Part shown: positions 35,251 to 45,600 of the stretch, in pieces
Layout: every line of letters begins with the position of its first letter
How positions within the stretch are numbered: position 1 is the stretch's first letter
DNA from: Shewanella baltica
GTDB taxonomy: Bacteria > Pseudomonadota > Gammaproteobacteria > Enterobacterales > Shewanellaceae
DNA: 64,000 bases
Direction: 5' to 3'
Assembly: GCF_900456975.1 (NCBI RefSeq)
Contig: NZ_UGYM01000002.1
Coordinates: 620,001 to 684,000, forward strand
Position numbers and translations under genes: made by a program
The notes under the pieces: generated by a model
Seen by the model: only the letters and a program-made list of their open reading frames with translations
The model's database searches: none
Told to the model about the DNA's origin: nothing

Positions 35251-35325
35251 ATGAATTTAACGATTGAGGCGCCGAACCTAAACCTCTTAACCCTTTTGCT
35301 GTTTTACCTTAAAGCGCTGCCATGA
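35251..35325 (+). CDS. Possible 24-residue hydrophobic peptide
   Basis: A 24-codon ORF, MNLTIEAPNLNLLTLLLFYL and four more residues, with AAGGA 10 bases upstream. Divergent from the 29-residue gene. Composition suggests a membrane-associated peptide. Evidence is only the ribosome site and reading frame. Confidence 0.3.
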   Translation: MNLTIEAPNLNLLTLLLFYLKALP

Positions 35326-35629
35326 CTTAGTGTAAATAGTGGCAAAAGGCGTTAATTACGGTGTCAAATTCATTTAATAGCTGTCTTTAATAAATAACGC
35401 GGCCAGTTAATGACTTCAAAATAACATTCCTTCTTATTGTATTCTGTTGAAAATACCGCTAGAAGCCGCCGCTAATAGCGAGTTGAAGCATGTTGTCACG
35501 GAGTTGAACACACTTTATCTTTAAAATACGTCATCTAAAAATGGCTTAACACTTGAACGAACTTCGGAGTTGAATTCGGGCATAAGCTGCTAAATGGCCA
35601 TTAAAGATAACGCTACTTGAATCAGCTGG
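35326..35629. other. Intergenic, nothing recognised
   Basis: About 300 bases of AT-rich DNA downstream of the minus-strand GreA/B-domain gene. No clear terminator or ORF. Confidence 0.35.
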
Positions 35630-36031
35630 CTACTTAGCTTTTTTAGGTTTTTTCGCTAGGCTGACATCTTTAATCATAAATAGCACCGGCTTGCCTAAAA
35701 TACTCACTTCAGCCAGTTCGCCCTTTGACCGCCCAAGTAAGCTGACGCCTAAATCGGATATAACAGAGAAGCGTCCTGCACAGGGTTTGTGCTTTGGTGG
35801 ATACACGAGTTCAATTTGATACTCTTGCTGATCCTGCAGATTAACTAAGCGGATCTCCCGCCCTACAGTCACTTTATCACTCGCCGTATCATGCTTGAGT
35901 TGCTCAAGCTTGCTAATCACCCCAGCCAAAGCGGTTGGGCGCAGTGAGGCATTAAAACTGTTCTGTAAATAATAGGTTTCGGTTTTTAGAATAAAATTCT
36001 GAAATAGACCGCTAAAAAATGAATATGCCAT
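35630..36031 (-). CDS. GreA/GreB C-terminal domain protein
   Basis: A 133-residue protein whose second half (about 60-125) matches the FKBP-like C-terminal domain of GreA/GreB/Rnk: TVGREIRLVNLQDQQEYQIELVYP and SLLGRSKGELAEV. The N-terminal coiled coil that enters the polymerase channel in GreA is missing; instead residues 1-45 form a short helical segment. Like Rnk it may bind RNA polymerase or be a decoy, but function is unproven. ATG at 36031 follows AGAGGCGGA. Confidence 0.75.
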   Translation of the reverse strand: MAYSFFSGLFQNFILKTETYYLQNSFNASLRPTALAGVISKLEQLKHDTASDKVTVGREIRLVNLQDQQEYQIELVYPPKHKPCAGRFSVISDLGVSLLGRSKGELAEVSILGKPVLFMIKDVSLAKKPKKAK

Positions 36032-36752
36032 TTCCGCCTCTGAAATAACCAAGTAAAAGTACAAGCAAAGAATTTTAAAAGAGGAATAACTGTATTCAGT
36101 GCTTATTTAACCAGAGTATTAAAGTTCTGCCGAGCGCGAGTGACGCTCGGCTTAGACTGGGAATTTGAGAGAGAAGCGGAATGATTTAGCCAAACAGCAC
36201 GTTGAGCTAAGAGTGCTAGCTAATACATGGGAAGATAGTGATGAAAATGCAGTGATAAACATAGTTTTACATCTCCAGTCAAAAAGTGTGTGTGATGGAT
36301 TGCTTTTTTAATAGTTCAATATGGCGAATAACTTAAGCTTAAAGTGTTAACTAAATAAACCATGTTTGCTTGGTTGATACCATAGGTCAAGTGAAAAAAT
36401 AATGCAAGCCTGGCCAAGCTTATATTACTGAATATACTTATCAACAGTAAAATCCGGATTTAACACTAAATTAACTTTGTTGATGTTAACGCTAACCTTA
36501 GTCAATTTAATCCTAGCACGCGTAAAATAAATCGAGCACTGTAGCTTAGCGTTAAAATACGCATTAAGTAAATAGCACACTAATCCACTTAAATAGCTGA
36601 CTCAAATAATACACTCACTCACAATGTACGCTCGAATAATACCTTAGCTCGGTGATTGTGATGCTTAAGTATATATTAACGCTATGCTATGCAAGCTAAC
36701 TGAATTAAGCCTTAATATGCGCGTTTAAAATTGTAAAGTACTGAGTATCCAC
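36032..36752. other. 721-base AT-rich gap
   Basis: Contains a GC-rich hairpin GCCGAGCG/CGCTCGGC (36129-36136, 36144-36151) and imperfect direct repeats (CTCAAATAATAC near 36601, CTCGAATAATAC near 36632). No ORF above 20 codons with a ribosome site was found. It lies downstream of the bd oxidase operon and upstream of the GreA/B-domain gene. Confidence 0.4.
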
Positions 36753-36887
36753 TTAGGTGGTTAATCCCGCGCCTTTCAACAGTATTTTAATGCACATGGA
36801 GACGAGGAACAGGCAGCTGACGCTTGTACACCAAATGAGCACTAACCAGCCAAGTCGATAGGTGAGGGATTTAGTTGGGGTCGTCAT
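36753..36887 (-). CDS. DUF2474 small subunit of CIO-type bd oxidase
   Basis: A 44-residue single-helix membrane protein reading MTTPTKSLTYRLGWLVLIW then CTSVSCLFLVSMCIKILLKG. The RLGWLVLIW start, one helix and GAGL end are the DUF2474 pattern, a CydX-like peptide found after cioB/cydB genes. It lies 180 bases downstream of the cydB-type gene on the same strand, with GGAG 6 bases ahead of its ATG. Role in oxidase stability is inferred from CydX. Confidence 0.8.
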   Translation of the reverse strand: MTTPTKSLTYRLGWLVLIWCTSVSCLFLVSMCIKILLKGAGLTT

Positions 36888-37067
36888 GTTTATCTCCAAG
36901 GTGTTAGTCAGTGTCTCAATTCAACCAGTGTCTGAATTGAACCAGTGTCTGAATTGAAGCCTTAATGGAATTCACTGTCTAAAGTGAACTCGCCGTTTAA
37001 ATAGAGTCCGCTGCCTAGGCCGAGTCGCTTCGGCAGCATTTTGGGCAATGTCTTACCTGAGCAATCG

Positions 37068-38075
37068 CTAGTGATAGCCTGCATCTTTAGTCACTTTGCC
37101 GCGGAATACGTAGTAGCTCCAAAAGGTGTAAACCAAAATCAGTGGGATGATCATCAGCGCGCCGACGAGCATAAAGCTTAAGCTGCTATCGGGCGCTGCC
37201 GCCTGCCAAAGACTGATGTTGGGGGGAATAATGTGCGGCCAGATACTGATCCCTAGTCCACTAAAACCTAAAAAAACTAGGCATAAGGTGAGCAGAAATG
37301 GCTGATAGTTATCATTGCGGCGCAAGGATTTCATCAAGGCCCAGCCACAGGCTAATACCAGTATTGGCACTGGGGCGAAATAGAATAAATTCGGCAAACT
37401 AAACCAGCGCAGGGCAATATTGGGCTGCACAAAAGGCGTCCATAAACTGACTAAGCCAATGGTCATGAGCAGGCATAAGGTCAGTGCTCTGCCGAGTTGT
37501 TGCATGATTGTCTTAAGCTCGCCTTGGCATTTTTTCACCAGCCAAGTCGCGCCGAGCAAAGCATAGGCCAGCATAAGGCCAAATCCACAGAAGAGTGAGA
37601 AGGGCGTTAACCAATCGAAACTACCTCCGCTAAATTGCTGCTCGCTGACCGAAATGCCCGAGATAAACGCCCCCAGCACTACGCCCTGTGAAAACGTGGC
37701 CGTGATAGATCCGAACATAAACGCTTTATCCCAAAAGGGTTTAGCTTCTGCGCCTGACTTAAATCTAAACTCAAATGCCACTCCACGAAAAATCAGTGCC
37801 AGCAGCATGATGAGCAGCGGTATAGTCAGCGCTTCGAGCACTATGGCATAGGCGAGGGGAAAGGCACCGAGCAGGCTGGCGCCGCCGAGCACTAACCAGG
37901 TTTCGTTACCATCCCAAACGGGGGCGACGGTATTAACCATAATGTCCCTGTCGTCCTCGTTGTGAATAAAGGGAAACAGTATGCCTATGCCGAGATCAAA
38001 GCCATCCATCACGATATACATTAAGGTGGCAAAAATGATGATCCCGAACCAAATCAAGGGTAAATCGAATTCCAT
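37068..38075 (-). CDS. cioB: Cytochrome bd (CIO type) quinol oxidase subunit II
   Basis: A 335-residue inner-membrane protein of the CydB/CioB family with about eight to nine helices. The N-terminal LPLIWFGIIIFATLMYIVMDGFDLGIG (5-31) and WDGNETWLVLGG (about 54-65) are conserved signatures. Starts 60 bases after the subunit I stop, and is followed by the DUF2474 gene, giving a cioA-cioB-X operon. Terminal oxidase for aerobic growth at low oxygen or with inhibitors of haem-copper oxidases. Confidence 0.93.
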   Translation of the reverse strand: MEFDLPLIWFGIIIFATLMYIVMDGFDLGIGILFPFIHNEDDRDIMVNTVAPVWDGNETWLVLGGASLLGAFPLAYAIVLEALTIPLLIMLLALIFRGVAFEFRFKSGAEAKPFWDKAFMFGSITATFSQGVVLGAFISGISVSEQQFSGGSFDWLTPFSLFCGFGLMLAYALLGATWLVKKCQGELKTIMQQLGRALTLCLLMTIGLVSLWTPFVQPNIALRWFSLPNLFYFAPVPILVLACGWALMKSLRRNDNYQPFLLTLCLVFLGFSGLGISIWPHIIPPNISLWQAAAPDSSLSFMLVGALMIIPLILVYTFWSYYVFRGKVTKDAGYH

Positions 38076-38135
38076 GGTGAGCCCTTAAATATGTTTAAGA
38101 TTGAATAAGTAAAACTAGATTTATTTACTTTAAAA

Positions 38136-39470
38136 TTAATGGCTTGTTGTCGCGATATCTGGCCCTTTGCGGATGAGTCGCATCATATAGCTATAACCCA
38201 CGCCGAAGATGCCGCAGTAACTGACGATGAAAATCCCTAGGCTTATACTCAGGTGGGTAACGCTGTGGGAAGATACGGCATCCTGAGTGCGCATCAATCC
38301 TTGGATCACCCAAGGTTGGCGGCCAAGTTCGGTCGTAAACCAGCCCGCTAGTGTCGCGAGCAGTCCTGCGGGGCCGAGCAGCAAGACAAAACGCAGAAAG
38401 TGTTTATTGCTGTAGAGTTTGTCTTTGCGTCTGAGATAAGCGCTCCACAGTCCGGCAAAAATCATCAATAGGCCTAAGCCGACCATGACTCTAAAACTCC
38501 AAAACACTAACAACACATTGGGTCTGTCCTCGGCGGGATACTCAGTCAAGGCTGGCACTTGTTTGTTTAAATCGTGCTTTAAAATCAGGCTCGCCAGCCC
38601 TGGGATTTCGAGGCTGAAGTGGTTTTTCTCTGCGTCCATGTCAGGAATGGCAAACAAGATCAGCGGTGTGGGTTTATCGCCCTCATTACGCCAATGGCCT
38701 TCCATCGCCGCTACTTTTACAGGTTGATATTCAAGGGTATTTAAACCATGAAAATCACCAATCACAGCCTGTAATGGCGCGACGATTAACGCCATCCACA
38801 TCGCCATAGACAACATCTTGCGGATCGCGGGTGTATCGTTACCTTTGAGTAAATGCCAAGCCGCCGATGCGCCCACAAAGAAAGCCGACGAAATAAAGGC
38901 CGCCACTGTCATATGGGCTAAACGATAGGGAAATGAAGGGTTAAACACTATCTGAAACCAATCCACAGGAATAACGCGATTGTTCACAATTTCAAAACCT
39001 TGGGGCGTCTGCATCCAGCTGTTTGAAGCTAAGATCCAGAAGGTCGAGATAATCGTACCCGTGGCGACCATGCAAGTGGCGAAGAAATGCAGGTTTTTGC
39101 CGACCTTCTGCTGACCAAATAGCATGACCCCCAGAAACCCCGCTTCGAGGAAGAAGGCGGTAAGCACTTCATAGGTCAGTAGCGGCCCAGTCACGCTGCC
39201 CGCGAAGGCGGAAAACGCGCTCCAATGGGTACCAAATTGGTAGGCCATAACAATGCCAGAGACCACGCCCATGCCGAAGTTAATAGCAAAAATCTTCGAC
39301 CAAAATTGATAGAGTTGTTGGTACACCTGATTCGCAGTTTTCAACCATAAGCCTTCTAATACCGCTAAATAAGTGGCGAGGCCGATAGTGATGGCGGGGA
39401 AAATAATGTGAAAAGAGATAGTAAAAGCGAATTGGATCCTAGCAAGTACAGTGGCATCAAAATCAAACAT
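38136..39470 (-). CDS. cioA: Cytochrome bd (CIO type) quinol oxidase subunit I
   Basis: A 444-residue haem-bearing subunit. His21 (TISFHIIFPAI) and His186 (RLAHMTVAAF) match the haem b595/d and b558 ligand positions. The Q-loop region is short compared with E. coli CydA (522 residues), which marks the cyanide-insensitive CIO/short-Q-loop group. The ATG at 39470 follows GAGGAAATT; the open frame extends 19 more codons with no ribosome site. Divergent from a MocR-type regulator 158 bases away, a plausible controller. Confidence 0.93.
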   Translation of the reverse strand: MFDFDATVLARIQFAFTISFHIIFPAITIGLATYLAVLEGLWLKTANQVYQQLYQFWSKIFAINFGMGVVSGIVMAYQFGTHWSAFSAFAGSVTGPLLTYEVLTAFFLEAGFLGVMLFGQQKVGKNLHFFATCMVATGTIISTFWILASNSWMQTPQGFEIVNNRVIPVDWFQIVFNPSFPYRLAHMTVAAFISSAFFVGASAAWHLLKGNDTPAIRKMLSMAMWMALIVAPLQAVIGDFHGLNTLEYQPVKVAAMEGHWRNEGDKPTPLILFAIPDMDAEKNHFSLEIPGLASLILKHDLNKQVPALTEYPAEDRPNVLLVFWSFRVMVGLGLLMIFAGLWSAYLRRKDKLYSNKHFLRFVLLLGPAGLLATLAGWFTTELGRQPWVIQGLMRTQDAVSSHSVTHLSISLGIFIVSYCGIFGVGYSYMMRLIRKGPDIATTSH

Positions 39471-39627
39471 AATTTCCTCGAGAGATAAGAGTCTCGTTAC
39501 AAAGGCATTCATTAATGCAGTGTCCACTGAGCCTAATATTGGCCCAGCGGTGAAAGCTTGTGTGCCATTAGAGCATGGGATAAGCTAGCTATAACAGACA
39601 CAGAATATGTTGATTTGGCTATAACAG

Positions 39628-41040
39628 ATGGCGAAATACGAACAGTTAGCGCAGGAATTAAAGACACGAATAGCCCAAGGCGTCTGGCAGGCGGGGGACA
39701 AGTTGCCGTCGCTGCGCCAAACTGTGGCCGATTCGGGTTTGAGTTTGATGACAGTGCTTAATGCCTATCAGCTATTGGAAAGCCAAGGCGTGATTACGGC
39801 GCAGGCAAAATCGGGCTACTTAGTGGCGCCGCAGCCAGAAACCTTTCGCTATCCCGACCGTCAGCGGCAGATTTATCTCTCTGATAAAGTAGATATTAAC
39901 GAGTTCGTCTTCTCTGTTTTGCAGGCGTCAAAACAGGCGGGCATAGTGCCCTTTGGCTCAGGTTTTCCCGATCCCAGTTTATTCCCGCAGCAAGCGTTGG
40001 CGCGCTCGTTAGTTAAGGTCACTCGGCACATGTCACCGTCTTTTGCCGCCGATAATTTACCGCCGGGGAATGCGGGGCTGCGTAAGGCGATTTCCCAACG
40101 TTATGCCAAATTGGGTATGAGCATTTCACCCGATGAAATCATCATTACCTCGGGCGCCATGGAGGCGCTGAACTTGAGTTTAGCGACCCTAACTCAAGCG
40201 GGGGATTGGGTAGTCATTGAATCCCCGACCTTTTATGGCGCGATGCAGGCGATTGAGCGGCTTAAGCTTAAGGCCATTGCGGTCGCGACGGATCCACAAC
40301 AGGGCATTGATCTTGAGGCGCTAGCGGAAGTGTTAAAAACCTACCCAGTGAAAGCCTGCTGGTTGATGAGTCAACATCAAAATCCCCTTGGCTGTAGCTT
40401 GTCGGATACTAAAAAACAGGCACTTTATCAGTTACTAAATGAGCATAAGGTCAGTTTGATTGAGGATGATGTTTATCAAGAACTCTATGTCGACTCCAGT
40501 GCGCCAAGGCCTGTAAAAGCCTTCGATACCGAAGGACGGGTGTTGCACTGTGGCTCATTTTCTAAGTCTTTGATTGCAGGCTATCGTGTCGGCTGGGTGG
40601 CGGCGGGACTGCATGCGCCGCAGTTACAACGCTTGCAAGTTATGTCGACGCTATCGACCAGCGCGCCCATGCAGCTTGCCATCGCCGATTTTATTCAGTC
40701 GGCACAATATGAGCGCCATTTGAAGCAGTTACGTAAAAAGTTAGCCGATCGCAAATTGGCCATGTATCAGTTATTGCGCGCGCATCTGCCCGAGTCTGTG
40801 GGAGTTAACTTTGCACAGGGCGGCTATTTTCTCTGGTTAGCGCTGCCTGCACACATGGATGCCACACAAATTTATTCTGAGGCGATTGAGCGCGGGATCA
40901 GTATTGCTCCCGGAAATCTCTTTAGTAATCAGGTCGAGTTCCGCCATTTTATGCGCTTGAATGCCTCATACGAGTGCTCGCCAGAGATCGTCTCTGCTGT
41001 CGTGGTGCTGGCCGAACTTATCCGCAACTATTCGCGCTAG
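39628..41040 (+). CDS. MocR/GntR-type PLP-dependent regulator
   Basis: A 470-residue fusion: GntR winged helix-turn-helix (1-70; AGDKLPSLRQTVADSGLSLMTVLNAYQLLESQG) and a fold-type I aminotransferase domain (about 100-465) with PLP-binding Lys313 in GSFSKSLIAGYRVGW. MocR proteins such as PdxR sense PLP or amines and act as regulators. Target unknown; divergence from the bd oxidase operon is suggestive only. The protein could alternatively govern a distant gene. Confidence 0.88.
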   Translation: MAKYEQLAQELKTRIAQGVWQAGDKLPSLRQTVADSGLSLMTVLNAYQLLESQGVITAQAKSGYLVAPQPETFRYPDRQRQIYLSDKVDINEFVFSVLQASKQAGIVPFGSGFPDPSLFPQQALARSLVKVTRHMSPSFAADNLPPGNAGLRKAISQRYAKLGMSISPDEIIITSGAMEALNLSLATLTQAGDWVVIESPTFYGAMQAIERLKLKAIAVATDPQQGIDLEALAEVLKTYPVKACWLMSQHQNPLGCSLSDTKKQALYQLLNEHKVSLIEDDVYQELYVDSSAPRPVKAFDTEGRVLHCGSFSKSLIAGYRVGWVAAGLHAPQLQRLQVMSTLSTSAPMQLAIADFIQSAQYERHLKQLRKKLADRKLAMYQLLRAHLPESVGVNFAQGGYFLWLALPAHMDATQIYSEAIERGISIAPGNLFSNQVEFRHFMRLNASYECSPEIVSAVVVLAELIRNYSR

Positions 41041-41151
41041 TTCGTGATATTAGCTCGTTAGGTTAGCTTTTTATATGAGCCTGTTATGTTAGCTCGCTTT
41101 GTTGTTTAGGGTTTTCGGTCAGAAGTTAAATGCTGAGGTTAAAAAAGTTTT

Positions 41152-41175
41152 AGACTTCCAGATGTCTATCTGTTA
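41152..41175 (+). promoter_or_regulatory. MetJ operator upstream of metY
   Basis: Two adjoining MetJ-type boxes, AGACTTCC (6 of 8 to AGACGTCT) and AGATGTCT (7 of 8), with a weaker third (ATCTGTTA). They lie about 80-100 bases before the metY ATG. MetJ arrays of this kind repress methionine genes with S-adenosylmethionine. Confidence 0.7.
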
Positions 41176-41251
41176 GCTTGTTGAACATGCACAAATCTTG
41201 TGCAATCCTCTTGGTTGGATCAAGGACAGCACTCTGTTGAAGGAAGGCAAA

Positions 41252-42550
41252 ATGAAGCTTGAATCACTGGCATTACACTACGGTTATGAGTCAGAAGCGA
41301 CCACGAAAGCGGCCGCGGTACCTATCTATCAAACCACCTCTTATACCTTCGATGATACCCAGCATGGTGCTGATTTATTTGACTTGAAAGTCGCAGGTAA
41401 CATTTATACGCGGATCATGAATCCTACTACTAGCGTGCTAGAGCAACGTCTGGCAGCCATTGAAGGCGGCATAGGTGCGCTGGCCGTGGCATCGGGTATG
41501 GCGGCGATTACCTATGCGATTCAAGCCCTGACTCAAGTTGGCGATAATATTGTCAGCACCAGTCAGCTCTATGGCGGCACTTACAATTTGTTTGCCCATA
41601 CGCTGCCGCGCCAAGGCGTAGAAGTGCGTATGGCGGCCTTCGATGATTTTGAAGGCCTCGATGAGCTGATCGACGACAAAACTAAGGCCTTGTTCTGCGA
41701 ATCAATTGGTAATCCCGCGGGGAATATTGTTGATTTACAACGTTTAGTCGAGATTGCCCATAAGCATGGCGTACCTTTAATTGTCGATAATACGGTCGCA
41801 ACCCCAGTGTTATGTCGCCCGTTTGAGCATGGCGCCGATATCGTTATTCATTCTTTAACCAAATATATTGGTGGCCATGGCACGACCATTGGCGGGGTGA
41901 TTTTCGATTCTGGCAAGTTTGATTGGGTCGCCAATAAGGAAAGATTTGCCTTACTCAACCAAGCCGATCCTTCTTATCATGGCGTGGTTTATACAGAAGC
42001 CTTTGGCCCCGCAGCATTTATTGGTCGCTGCCGTGTGGTACCGCTGCGTAATACCGGCGCCGCACTGTCACCGCACAGCGCATTCTTACTGTTGCAAGGC
42101 CTTGAAACCTTAAGCCTTAGAATGGAGCGCCATTGCTCGAACGCGCTAGCATTAGCCGAATATTTGGTGTTGCATCCGGCGGTGAGTTGGGTGAATTACG
42201 GCGCCTTGCCGAGCAGCCCTTATCAGGATAATTGCCACAAGATCACTGGCGGAAAAGCTTCTGGGATCATCAGCTTTGGGATTAAAGCGGCCACGCCTGA
42301 AGAGGGTAAAATTGCCGGCGGACGTTTTATCGATGCGCTGCAGATGATCCTGCGTTTAGTGAACATCGGCGATGCGAAATCTTTGGCCTGTCACCCTGCG
42401 AGTACCACGCACAGACAGCTCGATGCCGATGAACTGGCACGGGCGGGCGTGTCAGAAGATCTTATCCGTATCTCGGTTGGGATTGAGCATATTGACGACA
42501 TCATTAACGATGTGGCGCAGGCGCTAGATAAGGCACTGGTGAGCAAGTAG
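41252..42550 (+). CDS. metY: O-acetylhomoserine/O-succinylhomoserine sulfhydrylase
   Basis: A 432-residue PLP enzyme of the Cys/Met metabolism family. Sulfhydrylates O-acetylhomoserine to homocysteine. Motifs: YQTTSYTF, NPTTSVLEQRLAALEGG-like stretch (60-80), substrate pocket SQLYGGTYNLF, PLP Lys204 in SLTKYIGGHG, and a long-loop insert (about 230-280) that separates MetY from MetB/MetC. ATG at 41252 follows AAGGAAGG by 4 bases. MetJ boxes upstream support a methionine role. Ends at a perfect terminator. Confidence 0.93.
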   Translation: MKLESLALHYGYESEATTKAAAVPIYQTTSYTFDDTQHGADLFDLKVAGNIYTRIMNPTTSVLEQRLAAIEGGIGALAVASGMAAITYAIQALTQVGDNIVSTSQLYGGTYNLFAHTLPRQGVEVRMAAFDDFEGLDELIDDKTKALFCESIGNPAGNIVDLQRLVEIAHKHGVPLIVDNTVATPVLCRPFEHGADIVIHSLTKYIGGHGTTIGGVIFDSGKFDWVANKERFALLNQADPSYHGVVYTEAFGPAAFIGRCRVVPLRNTGAALSPHSAFLLLQGLETLSLRMERHCSNALALAEYLVLHPAVSWVNYGALPSSPYQDNCHKITGGKASGIISFGIKAATPEEGKIAGGRFIDALQMILRLVNIGDAKSLACHPASTTHRQLDADELARAGVSEDLIRISVGIEHIDDIINDVAQALDKALVSK

Positions 42551-42614
42551 TTCTTATCGAATAGCCCATGTCGAATAGCTGATACCCCATCGATTTATTA
42601 AATCGTTAACAGTA

Positions 42615-42652
42615 AAAAGCCGCCATCGATTCAATTCGATGGCGGCTTTTTT
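42615..42652. terminator. Bidirectional terminator of metY and DUF2339 gene
   Basis: Fifteen-base perfect stem AAAAGCCGCCATCGA (42615-42629) with TCGATGGCGGCTTTT (42636-42650), flanked by T on plus and T on minus. Confidence 0.93.
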
Positions 42653-42670
42653 AGTGCTTTTAAAACGATG

Positions 42671-45600
42671 TTAATCTTGCTGCAATCGATTTCTCGCCTT
42701 CTGGTAGAAGTAAGAAACGGTAAGTAAAATAACCCCGATCAGCATAAAGGCAATGACCTTTTGCACTAGCTCGAAGGACGCCATATCCAGTAATAGCACC
42801 TTGAGCGTCGATAGGATAAATAGCCCTGCGGCGAGGCGGATCATATCGGCATTTTGTGGTTTTAAGCTGATAAACATCAACACACTGCCATGGATAACTA
42901 ATAAAATCGCGCTGAGTGGGGCGGCAATCATGTTATCGAAACTATAACTCCACATGAAGTAACTCAAGGTGAGCAGTAGATGCCAGCCCCACTTAAGTCC
43001 TTGTAACGGTAAGATACGTCTATGCAAGCGTATTGCTACGCCGTGCTGCAAGATAAGCCTTGCTAGGAGTGCCAGTGATAAAAACTCGATTAACACAAAC
43101 GAGGCATTATCACGATTGAGCCCGAGTGTGATTTCAAAATGCAGCATGATGGGCAACAGGGCTAAGCCTAACGTTAGGCCGTAGGCGAGATGATAGCTTT
43201 CCTTTATTGCGGCTTGAATTTCGGTTACTAGGTTTAATTTCATGCTACGCGAGTCTTGGCCTTCAGCACTTTTGCTTAAACCTTTTTGGATAAGCAAGGC
43301 AAAATAACCACTTAAGGCCAATGCTGTCATGGCTATTCCGACGAGCTCTGAATGATTAAAGCCATAAACGATCACGGCTAATACCAGTGCAAAGTAATAA
43401 GGGCTTAGTTGCCATTGAAGTTGCAGTAAGGGGCGCCATGTCTCGGGTAATTGGCGATAACGAAGCAGGGTGAAGCCCATAAAGAGGGCACCAATAACCA
43501 GCGCCGCGAGTCCTTGCCAAACGTGAATAAGACATAGCGAGGCGGTCATCAGAACCGCTAGCCAAGTGAGGATTTTGGCTTCTATGTTCAAACTCTTATG
43601 TTTAACAAAGTAGGCTAAACCTAGGCTCATAAAGGTGCTCAGCCAGAGGGCAATAGCGGTATATTCCCAATAGTTGCGGATAACTTTAGGCAGCAGAATA
43701 AGCGGCAGCAGCAAATAGCAGAAGATTTGCATGCTATAAGCGGCTTTGGCAAATAGGGCATCTTTATAGTGGCGGCGATACCAATAATGGGCCAAGAGTA
43801 AGGCGGTAAATAACTCAATTCGTGCCAGTTTGGCCATGAGCGGCTGGGCGCTAAAGCTAAAACTGTCCGCGAGCGTTATGCCTTCAACAACCTTAAAGAG
43901 CAGCGGTAATAGCAAGAGCCAAGCGGCAAATTCGCTGACAACGAGTTTGTCCTTTGCGCTTAAGTACAGTAGTAATAGGCTGACTAGCGGCAAGATAGCG
44001 AGATAGTAATCGCTGCTCAAAAGGTAAGCCGCGAGGATAATTGTCGCCACATAAAAACCACTTAATAGTTCTTTTAATATTCTGCAAAGCTGATGTTCTA
44101 ACGCAGAAAGCGGCGCATGGGTGAATGTTAATAGGCGAATGGCAAAGACTAAGGCGGCGCAACTTAAGGCCAGTGCGATCAGCGAAACGCCAAAGGCCGA
44201 CAAAGCTGAAATTGCCAAGGCATCTAATATGCTGGATTCTAACAGTGCCATGCTATCAAGCACACTAAACGCATTTAACCCTAATCCCATTAGCAGTAAT
44301 ACATAGGCTTCGGCGCGCACTGAAATCAGTTCTTCTTTGGTGCCAATCCATAACAGTAATAAGGCTTCGAGCAGTAAGACTAAGCCGAGGAAATCATGGC
44401 TGAGTAAATACAGCGCTGCAAATCCGGCAAAACTTCCTGCAAAGACTAACAATAAGCCGCTGCGGGCTTTTTCTAAGCGGCTTTTTAGCTGCCAATAGAG
44501 GGCAGCACAAATCAGCGCGTTGACCGCAAAGATTTCCCCTGCAAACTCAGTAAATTGCGTTAATTCGAATAGCACAAAGGCGAGCAATGCTATTGGCAAA
44601 GCGAGCATGCGATGGCTTAGGGTGTTGCTTGGTTGTTTATCTTGATGGGCAAACTGCTGGGTAAATAGTATGCCGGTGATGCCGTAGAGATAAAAGGTCG
44701 CATTAATACTGAAAAGCGCCAGCAGACTGCCACCGCCAAAGTCGGTGAGTGGCAGTGGCACAAAATAGCTAAAGGCTTCGATGCAGCCAATGTGCAGCAG
44801 CGCGGTGATTTCCAGTAATAACGGCCACTTAAGCTTATAACTTTGGGCAAGGGCGCCAATTCCAATAAGCAGTAAATAAGGCAGATACAGCAACGGCGCA
44901 TAGCTTTGGGATAACAGCATCATAGGCGCGGTCGAGCCGCCGACTAAGGCGATGACGGCAATGACTTTGGCATCTAAGCGCATCGACAGACCATAACCTG
45001 CCAGAGTGATCAATAACAGTAAGATAAAACTCGCGCTATTGGGGATGATTTCAAAATACGGCCCAATAAAGTAAGCGCAGAGAAAGTTTAGGATAAGGCC
45101 TAATCCGACTATCCCAGAACCAAAGTCCGCCATGCCCGTGCGTTTTTGGCGAATAAAAATCCCGCCGGCTATGATAGCGTTCGCGCTGGCAAACCCGAGT
45201 AGGGCTTTGCCCAGTTCTGAAAACCAATGGTTGATGGAATATTGCAGTAAGTAACCAAAGCCTAAGGTCAGGGTGATGATCCCCGCGACTGTCATCAAAA
45301 AGACCGGGCCTAATTCCTTGGCTTGATAATGATGGTAGAAAGATTTGATTTGTTCGGTAATTGCGCCAAAGGGCGCCATGATGGCCGCTAATACTTGGGA
45401 TAACAGATCATCAAATTGACTCGCCACTTGCACGCTTGCCTGTAATTTGACTTCATCACTCAGTTGTTGGCCCTGCGCCTGGTATTCGGTTTTAGCGACT
45501 TGTTCTGCGGAGGTATTTTTGGTGTTTCTTTGCCAAGGGTCTCCTTGCACAGCGTTTTGCTGCCATGGGTTGGGTTCTACAGGAACTGGCGCTACGGGAG

